A stretch of DNA of 5,036 nt from Actinomycetes bacterium (GTDB lineage: Bacteria > Actinomycetota > Acidimicrobiia > Acidimicrobiales > Acidimicrobiaceae), in the NCBI GenBank assembly GCA_021819025.1, contig JAKASN010000195.1, positions 1 to 5,036 on the forward strand, written 5' to 3'. The notes below the pieces were generated by a model that saw only the letters and a program-made list of their open reading frames with translations, was not told the DNA's origin and searched no databases. Below are positions 1 through 5,036 of this stretch, one piece after another. Every line of letters starts with the position of its first letter. The stretch's first letter is position 1. The position numbers and the translations under genes are program-made.

Positions 1-514
1 CGCCGAGATCTAACTGGAGGTATTGAATCTCCAGTACCTCAAGAAGCGCCGAAGCCCAGGAAGCGAGAGCTGGCGCAAGACGCTCCGCGACACTGACATA
101 GACCGGTACCCACACCAGGAGATGCTCGAACAAAAACGCCGCGCGCACCCGATCCAAAGCAGCTCGCTTGGTGGAATCCTCACGCGCATCGGCAATAGCG
201 TCGATAAGAGAGGCGAGAAAGCCAAGCTGCGAAGAGAGCGACATGGGATCGGCGACCACGCCGATCCCGAGAGCGCCATAGAAGCCTTCGAGGCGATCTT
301 GGGGATCTCCCCCGAGATGAGCGCCCGGAGTGAGATAGATGGAAGCTTCGGGCGCCAACTCCAGCACAAAGATCTCGGTATGTTCAGCTTCGGTAAAGTT
401 CGTCAGGCCAAAGAGGTCTTTGACCGCCACGCTTGAGGCGGGGCTCTCTATCACCTCGGCACAGCCTCGAAGGACTTCGGCGTAATAGCGCTCTTTAGAT
501 ACCAGTTTCGTCAC
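1..514 (-). CDS. TorD/NarJ-family molybdoenzyme maturation chaperone (partial, 3' end cut by window edge)
   Basis: The frame stays open for 171 codons from a GTG at 514 to the left edge, so the C-terminus is missing. TorD-family proteins are usually about 180-230 residues, so perhaps a few dozen residues are lost. Two family hallmarks are visible. One is the segment at residues 58-83 (SIYLTPGAHLGG, then DRLEGFYGALGI), which matches the usual 'S-YL-G-LGG-DR--GFY-ALG' block. The other is FLFEHLLVWVP at 127-137, matching the 'EHL--W-P' helix. The rest looks all-helical, with no signal peptide or membrane segment. The 'DHL' often seen after the first block is replaced here by ADPMSL (residues 88-93). 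Family members bind apo-molybdoenzyme subunits in the cytoplasm and assist cofactor insertion; the client here is inferred to be the catalytic subunit encoded just upstream. GTG 514 follows that gene's stop by 2 bp and gives a typical N-terminus. No alternative start is seen close upstream. Confidence 0.87.
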   Translation of the reverse strand, partial: MTKLVSKERYYAEVLRGCAEVIESPASSVAVKDLFGLTNFTEAEHTEIFVLELAPEASIYLTPGAHLGGDPQDRLEGFYGALGIGVVADPMSLSSQLGFLASLIDAIADAREDSTKRAALDRVRAAFLFEHLLVWVPVYVSVAERLAPALASWASALLEVLEIQYLQLDLG

Positions 515-526
515 CCCTAGCTTCGC
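512..526 (-). promoter_or_regulatory. Stop/start junction, probable translational coupling
   Basis: The minus strand reads GCGAAGCTAGGGGTG. The TAG stop of the catalytic subunit (519-517) is followed by GG and then the GTG start of the chaperone (514-512). The purine-rich AGGGG lies against the start codon, too close for a normal Shine-Dalgarno interaction; only a weak GAAG further back has usable spacing. This suggests that chaperone translation depends on ribosomes finishing the catalytic subunit. That is an inference from the geometry. Confidence 0.55.
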
Positions 527-3450
527 ACCACTCTGTCGTCCGCCGGCAGCTTGAACGCGTCGTTCGAGGGCTTGAGGGGACGCATCAGCCAGTGTGGACG
601 GCGCTGTCCGTTGGGGGAGACCGCGAAGGCGCTGCGTGTGGTCTCAAGCCAACGCAGATAGACCTCGCGTGATCGAGCGGTATCTACATAGACTTCGCCG
701 TGTACGTCGTCGGGGTGTGCCTTGGTAACACGGACGGCCTGATGCCAGCAGTGCATCCCGGTGATGGGATCTGGGTGCACCGGGAAGGTGAGGTTCTGAT
801 GCACTCCGACATCGCCCCACCAGATTCGCATCGTGTCGGGATCGGAAGTCTCATACGGCTTGACGCCCTCTTTGGGATCAAGGTGCCACTTGGACCCCTC
901 GTGCTCTAAAGTTACCGTGCGCATCAGCTGTCGCTGACCATGATCGGCGAGCTTCCAGCGCCCCATGTGGTGGGAGCAGGCAACTACACCGGGGCGGATT
1001 CCCTCGGTGATCCACGGTTTAACCACGAAGTAGCCAATTTCGGTCTCCACTCGGGCCAAAGAATTCTCATCAAGTCCCAATCGCTTCGCATCGCTGGGAT
1101 GGAGCCAGAGGGGATTGGTATGGGCAATCTCGTCGAGCCATTTCGAGTTCGCGCTGCGCGTGTGGATCTGCACGGGTAGGCGAAACGTCGAGATGAGTAC
1201 CATCTCTTCCGGTTGGAGGAGATCGGGGTGCACGTGGCTCTTGATATAACCGGGAATGGCGTGTTCAGGCCAGCCCCAGTTCGCGAGAGTGGAGGAGTAG
1301 AACTCCAACTTTCCGCTCGGAGTGGGAAATCCTTTGAGAAGCTCGCCGTCGATGTTCACCCCAATCGGCCGTCGACCTTGGGCATCGGTATCGGGGTCGC
1401 CCATCGGGACGATGTTTTGCGCGGCTGGCTTGGGGATAGGTGAATAAACTCTCCCATTTGACGGGTCGACTACCGCTCCGGCAAGCTCGGCTTCTCCAAG
1501 TTGGGTTTCGTGGATTTTCCCCACGTGGTGGCTGATCTCAAACGCCCCTTTGCGCCGCATGTAGGCCAAAGGCGTGAGGCCCTCGGCCGCGGCGGCTTCG
1601 GGAAGTCCCGGTACGGAATTATCGAAGATGTAGCCGTAGTATTCGTCCACAGTCATCTTGGCATCGGGGTTGCCCGGAGACTGGTAGTACTTGCGGATCC
1701 CCATGGAGCCGTCGGGGTCGATGCGCCAGGAGAGATCGATCCAGAACTCGTTCTCTTCCCATACCTCCCCGGGGTTGATCTCTCGGCTGTCGGAGACTTG
1801 GCGCCCATCCAGGCCCGCCTTAGTGCGCAGCACCGGTTGTCTAAAGGCGATCCACTGGCCGTCATACTGTTCATAAGAGGTGAGGTCATGTCGCTCCGAA
1901 GAATGCCCCATCGGCAGCACGTAATCGGCAAAATAGGCCGACTCATTCCATGTCGGGGTGAGCGCGACATAACAACCCACCATCGATTCGTCGCTCAGGG
2001 CCTCGATCCAGGTCATTCCGTCTGGGTTGGTCCACACCGGATTGTAAACACGCGAGAAGTAGACCTCGAGTTTGCCACGGCGCTCTTTGAGGAAGTGCGG
2101 TAACAAAAAGGAGAGCTCGTTCATCGCAAGTGGATACTCCAGCGGCCAGGAGAGCTCGTTCCACTTAGTGGGGTGCGGCGGGACGTGGATCGGCCGTGGC
2201 ACGAACTTGTTCCAGGCATTCGGGAAGGTGCCTCCCTCAGTGGCAATTGCTCCGAGCAGAGCATTGAGCAAAAGGAGAGTGCGCGATACCTGCCACCCCC
2301 CGAGGTTCCCGGCACTAGCCGACCTCCAGGTATGTGCGGAAAGCGCGGTACCCGCGCCAGCGACAACTTTGGCCACCTCGGCTAAGACCTCCGGTGCGAC
2401 TCCGGACTCCGCTGCCGCGTATTCAAAGGTAAACTCTGCATAGATCTCCGCCAGCGCCGTCTCGAACTGCTCAAAGGTAGCACCGCTCACCCCTTGGGCC
2501 GCCTCCATGAACTCTTCCCAGTTCCACCAGCGCCTGACAAATTCGCGATTGTAGCTCTTGGAAGTGATGAGATAGTTGGCAATCGCCAAGTTGATGGCCG
2601 CCTCGCTGCCCGGTTGGGGAGCGAGCCAGTAATCGGCGTGCGTAGCGGTATTGGAAAGTCTTGTGTCGAGCACGATCAACTTCGCGCCATTGGCGCGGGC
2701 CTCAGTAATTCTCTGGGCATGGGGATTAAAGTAGTGCCCGGTCTCAAGGTGGGCCGAAATGAGATAGATCACCTTGGCATTGGCAAAGTCGGCACTCGGC
2801 CTGTCGATGCCCGTCCAGTAGTGCCAGCCAGCTCGTCCATTCGAAGAGCACACATTGGTATGAGAATTGTGGCCGTCTACTCCCCAGGAAGCCAAGACCC
2901 GTTCGGTAAAGCCATCTTCGCCTGGGCGGCCGATGTGGCAGACGATCTCGTCGGTGCGACCATCTCCTATCGCGCCGCGCACTCGCGAAGCGATGTCCTC
3001 GAGCGCCTCCTCCCAAGAAACCCGCACCCACTTACCAGCGCCTCGGGGACCTTGGCGCTTGAGCGGGTAAAGAATGCGGTCGGGATCCTGCACTTGGTTG
3101 AGAGTTGCCGGTCCCTTGGCGCAATTGCGGCCCCGCGATCCAGGGTGAAGAGGATTACCTTCGAACTTTCGCACCGTGTTGGTGTCGTTGTCGACATATG
3201 CCAAAAGACCACAGGCTGATTCGCAGTTAAAGCAGGTCGTCGGGATGAGCGAGTAGCTGTGCTCCTTGCGCTCGGGCCAAGCCTTGGAGTCCAGTTCCGT
3301 CCAGTTCGTCCAACGCTCAATGGGCGGATAGGCCATCAGGGGACCACGCGACGCCCCTTGATAGAAAGTCTCCCCGCGCTCTTCTGCGGCTTTGCGAAGT
3401 CCCAGGAGCTTCTCGCCCAAGCTTGCGGCGCTCTTATTTGATCTTGCCAT
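517..3450 (-). CDS. Molybdopterin oxidoreductase catalytic subunit (DMSO reductase superfamily, CISM A-subunit, no Tat leader)
   Basis: A complete 977-residue protein. The N-terminal [4Fe-4S] motif is C73-x2-C76-x3-C80-x29-C110, followed by K112 in CAKG, the usual electron-relay lysine of the non-NarG branch. Next comes the bis-MGD core. NVCSSNG at 199-205 supplies C201 as the likely Mo/W ligand, and AKLIVLDTR at 256-264 and PGSEAAI at 280-286 are classic pterin-binding strands. GFPTPSGKLE at 708-717 leads into the C-terminal dinucleotide-binding domain, about 750-925, with HTRSANSKWLDE at 763-774. Cys rather than Asp at the ligand argues against NarG types, and the lack of a following His argues against formate dehydrogenase. 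The length exceeds typical PsrA/PhsA and is nearer TtrA or SoeA. Residues 1-72 contain no twin-arginine motif or hydrophobic stretch, so a cytoplasmic location is inferred. The start is firm: a TAA lies in frame at 3466-3468 with no other start between, and a GGGGA site sits 7 nt upstream. The substrate is unknown; polysulfide, thiosulfate, tetrathionate, sulfite and arsenic oxyanions are all possible. Confidence 0.95.
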   Translation of the reverse strand: MARSNKSAASLGEKLLGLRKAAEERGETFYQGASRGPLMAYPPIERWTNWTELDSKAWPERKEHSYSLIPTTCFNCESACGLLAYVDNDTNTVRKFEGNPLHPGSRGRNCAKGPATLNQVQDPDRILYPLKRQGPRGAGKWVRVSWEEALEDIASRVRGAIGDGRTDEIVCHIGRPGEDGFTERVLASWGVDGHNSHTNVCSSNGRAGWHYWTGIDRPSADFANAKVIYLISAHLETGHYFNPHAQRITEARANGAKLIVLDTRLSNTATHADYWLAPQPGSEAAINLAIANYLITSKSYNREFVRRWWNWEEFMEAAQGVSGATFEQFETALAEIYAEFTFEYAAAESGVAPEVLAEVAKVVAGAGTALSAHTWRSASAGNLGGWQVSRTLLLLNALLGAIATEGGTFPNAWNKFVPRPIHVPPHPTKWNELSWPLEYPLAMNELSFLLPHFLKERRGKLEVYFSRVYNPVWTNPDGMTWIEALSDESMVGCYVALTPTWNESAYFADYVLPMGHSSERHDLTSYEQYDGQWIAFRQPVLRTKAGLDGRQVSDSREINPGEVWEENEFWIDLSWRIDPDGSMGIRKYYQSPGNPDAKMTVDEYYGYIFDNSVPGLPEAAAAEGLTPLAYMRRKGAFEISHHVGKIHETQLGEAELAGAVVDPSNGRVYSPIPKPAAQNIVPMGDPDTDAQGRRPIGVNIDGELLKGFPTPSGKLEFYSSTLANWGWPEHAIPGYIKSHVHPDLLQPEEMVLISTFRLPVQIHTRSANSKWLDEIAHTNPLWLHPSDAKRLGLDENSLARVETEIGYFVVKPWITEGIRPGVVACSHHMGRWKLADHGQRQLMRTVTLEHEGSKWHLDPKEGVKPYETSDPDTMRIWWGDVGVHQNLTFPVHPDPITGMHCWHQAVRVTKAHPDDVHGEVYVDTARSREVYLRWLETTRSAFAVSPNGQRRPHWLMRPLKPSNDAFKLPADDRVVRS

Positions 3451-3457
3451 GAGTAAT

Positions 3458-3462
3458 TCCCC
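3458..3462 (-). promoter_or_regulatory. Ribosome binding site of the catalytic subunit gene
   Basis: GGGGA on the minus strand lies 7 nt before the ATG at 3450-3448, a good Shine-Dalgarno distance. An in-frame TAA at 3466-3468 excludes a longer N-terminus, so this site and stop together fix the start, and with it the conclusion that the protein has no Tat leader. The rest of the 37-bp gap (3451-3487) is somewhat AT-rich but holds no convincing promoter or hairpin. Confidence 0.75.
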
Positions 3463-3487
3463 GTCTTATAAAAATCTGTCTTGGTGC

Positions 3488-5036
3488 TCAGGCGAGCGGG
3501 ACCAATTGGGCGGATCGGACGTAGCTGTGTTCGTAGGCGAGGAGACCCGCAAATGAGATCGCCACCGCGACATCCGCATTCACCAGCGCACCGATCCCGA
3601 CAAGGATGCCCGCACAACCGAGCCAGAACCATCCCGCCATCGATCCCCGCGTCATCTCCCAGATCGCGAGTTTGGCGTGGGCACTGGGATGACCGGTCAC
3701 AAGCTCCGCGGCGACAACCACGCTGTGGGTCACCACCAGCGCGACAAAAACCGACACCGCAAATGAAGAGAGCGACGCGGGGATCTGCGAACGCATCAGA
3801 ACCAGCGTCCCCACCCCCAGCAGCGAAGCCTGTACTAAAAGCTGTGGCAAGAGCAGGGGACTCTGCCAGAGGTCACGCGCCTTGGACTGCGAAAAGAGAA
3901 ACGCGGTGTAGATGGCGGTGGCGATTCCTAGCGGAATACCGGCATATGCCACTGCCTGGATGGCACTGGTATTGTTGAGCAGGCCGAACAACAAACTCAG
4001 CGCGAGAGCGGCACCGTAGGCACTGATGATAAATCCTCCGCGAACTAGCCAGCTCTTGGGTTGGGGCTTGAGGAGGATCAAGTAAAAACGTTCCGGGTGC
4101 TTGAGGTCAGCAATGAGAAGCACACCGGTAAGTGCCAACGCCGCCAGGGAAATCACCGGCGCGGTGATACGAACCAGCGTGGAGGCCAGTGAAAGCTTGC
4201 CTAGAAGCGCAAGGAGAACGACTACCGGATAGACACCTGCGGAAATACCCTTGGTCCAGGTATAGAGGCTCACCTTCCAGCCCCAGGGCACGGTATGGGC
4301 CATGTCATAGGAGAGCATCGCTGCCGCGGAAGAGTTGGCATGGGCTCCAGCGGGTGTGCCGGAGTTGGTTATCTTGGGACCGCTGATCATTTCTGACCAC
4401 ATAAAGGTCGAACCAGCCGGTCGGCGCGCAGCAAGGGGATCCAAAGTAGCTTGATGTGCGCCTTTGTAAAAGACCGAAGGCGAAGTCGCCTTCTCTGGCT
4501 TGCGCACGGAAACGGCTTCGCGATTGATCACTTTTGCCGCGCGCGAAGAGGCGTCGTTCAAATCTCCGATAAAGATCGCCTCGGTAGGGCAAACAACCAC
4601 ACACGCAGGTTCGAGGCCCACGTCGAGACGGTGCGCACAGAAGTTACACTTCTCCGCGGAGTGATCGTCGGGATTGATGAAGATGGCGTCGTAAGGACAC
4701 GCTGCCATGCAGGCCTTGCACCCGATGCAGATGCTCTTATCGAAGTCGACAATGCCATCGGGGCGCTGGTACATCGCCGCTGTGGGACACGCGGCGACAC
4801 AAGGCGGATTCTCGCACTGGTTGCACCTCGTCACTTGAAAGGCACGTCGTACGTTCGGGAAGGTCCCCACGTCGACGGATTTCACATAAGTGCGAGTCAC
4901 CCCCACGGGAACTTCATTCTCGCTCTTGCAAGCAGTGGTGCATGCGTGACAGCCGATGCACTTGGTCTGGTCGAGAACTTTTACCCAGCGCTCCGAGTTG
5001 CGCCCGCGGATCTGTACCGGATGCGCGACCCCGGGA
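3488..5036 (-). CDS. Fused four-cluster [4Fe-4S] ferredoxin and NrfD/PsrC-type quinone-interacting membrane subunit (partial, 5' end outside window)
   Basis: The frame is open from the right edge (first full codon at 5035) for 515 codons to TGA at 3488-3490. Residues are numbered from that edge. Sixteen cysteines form four cluster motifs: C26/29/32/36, C71/74/79/83, C103/106/109/113 and C130/133/145/149, the pattern of DmsB/PsrB/TtrB/NrfC subunits. A linker of about 90-100 residues follows. The rest is an NrfD-like membrane domain with about eight hydrophobic segments, near 259-278, 288-308, 333-353, 362-381, 394-413, 422-443, 466-484 and 487-501. Family signatures are ADLKHPERF (309-317), SQSKARDLWQSPLL (382-395) and the terminal YEHSYVRSAQLVPLA. 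The protein would carry electrons between the catalytic subunit and the quinone pool, with the B and C subunits joined in one chain. No in-frame ATG, GTG or TTG occurs between the edge and the first cluster motif, so the true start lies upstream. The GTG at 4906 would remove cluster motif one and is rejected as the start. The next gene begins 37 bp downstream. Confidence 0.94.
   Translation of the reverse strand, partial: PGVAHPVQIRGRNSERWVKVLDQTKCIGCHACTTACKSENEVPVGVTRTYVKSVDVGTFPNVRRAFQVTRCNQCENPPCVAACPTAAMYQRPDGIVDFDKSICIGCKACMAACPYDAIFINPDDHSAEKCNFCAHRLDVGLEPACVVVCPTEAIFIGDLNDASSRAAKVINREAVSVRKPEKATSPSVFYKGAHQATLDPLAARRPAGSTFMWSEMISGPKITNSGTPAGAHANSSAAAMLSYDMAHTVPWGWKVSLYTWTKGISAGVYPVVVLLALLGKLSLASTLVRITAPVISLAALALTGVLLIADLKHPERFYLILLKPQPKSWLVRGGFIISAYGAALALSLLFGLLNNTSAIQAVAYAGIPLGIATAIYTAFLFSQSKARDLWQSPLLLPQLLVQASLLGVGTLVLMRSQIPASLSSFAVSVFVALVVTHSVVVAAELVTGHPSAHAKLAIWEMTRGSMAGWFWLGCAGILVGIGALVNADVAVAISFAGLLAYEHSYVRSAQLVPLA

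Noticed and set aside
14..40. Short inverted repeats CTGGAG/CTCCAG (14-19, 29-34) and GAGGTA/TACCTC (17-22, 35-40)
   Set aside because: They lie within the coding sequence of the chaperone, have 6-bp stems with no T-run, and overlap each other. Chance or codon use explains them; not called as a terminator or operator.
10..436. Open frames at 10-369 (minus) and 23-436 (plus)
   Set aside because: Both overlap the minus-strand frame from GTG 514, which carries TorD-family signatures. Their translations are Ser/Arg-rich or otherwise low-complexity, without family features.
2494..3219. Plus-strand open frame of 241 codons opposite the catalytic subunit gene
   Set aside because: It lies wholly antisense to a gene with clear catalytic motifs, shows no recognisable domain, and is explained by codon bias in GC-rich coding DNA. 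The same applies to the plus-strand frame at 1501-2103.
517..3450. Annotation of the catalytic subunit as formate dehydrogenase or nitrate reductase
   Set aside because: The Sec/Cys-His pair of formate dehydrogenases is absent (Cys-Ser here), and the Asp ligand of NarG-type enzymes is not seen. The NrfD anchor and four-cluster domain fit the Psr/Ttr/Soe-like CISM group better.
3451..3487. Possible promoter in the AT-rich 37-bp gap between the FeS-NrfD and catalytic subunit genes
   Set aside because: The gap is too short and has no paired -35/-10 elements at normal spacing. Read-through from the upstream gene is the simpler explanation.
4904..4906. GTG at 4906 as the start of the FeS-NrfD gene
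   Set aside because: It would delete the first four-cysteine motif, which is intact in the same open frame upstream to the window edge.

Overview
All coding sequence in this window lies on the minus strand. It forms one compact operon segment for a membrane-bound complex iron-sulfur molybdoenzyme (CISM, DMSO reductase superfamily). In transcription order the genes are: (1) a large fusion protein at 3488-5036, whose 5' end lies beyond the window. It joins an electron-transfer domain binding four [4Fe-4S] clusters to an NrfD/PsrC-type membrane anchor with about eight helices. (2) A 977-residue molybdopterin catalytic subunit at 517-3450, complete. (3) A TorD/NarJ-type maturation chaperone at 1-514, whose 3' end is cut by the left edge. 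The first gap is 37 bp and the second only 2 bp, so co-transcription is very likely and the last pair is probably translationally coupled.

How the parts should work together: the catalytic subunit carries bis-MGD (Mo or W) and one [4Fe-4S] cluster. Electrons pass through the four clusters of the fused B-like domain to or from the quinone pool at the NrfD domain. The chaperone would hold the catalytic subunit for cofactor loading. The catalytic subunit shows no twin-arginine leader, so the active site is predicted to face the cytoplasm. This resembles the arrangement known for SoeABC sulfite dehydrogenase more than that of the usually Tat-exported polysulfide, thiosulfate, tetrathionate or DMSO reductases. 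The sequence alone does not reveal the substrate.

Organism: a moderately GC-rich bacterium. The style of the fusion protein and of the catalytic subunit reminds me of actinobacterial homologues, possibly an Acidimicrobiia-like or other environmental actinobacterium, but this is recollection of family resemblance and is held with low confidence. No RNA gene, mobile element, CRISPR array, clear promoter or terminator was found. The operon promoter would lie beyond the right edge, and any terminator beyond the left edge.
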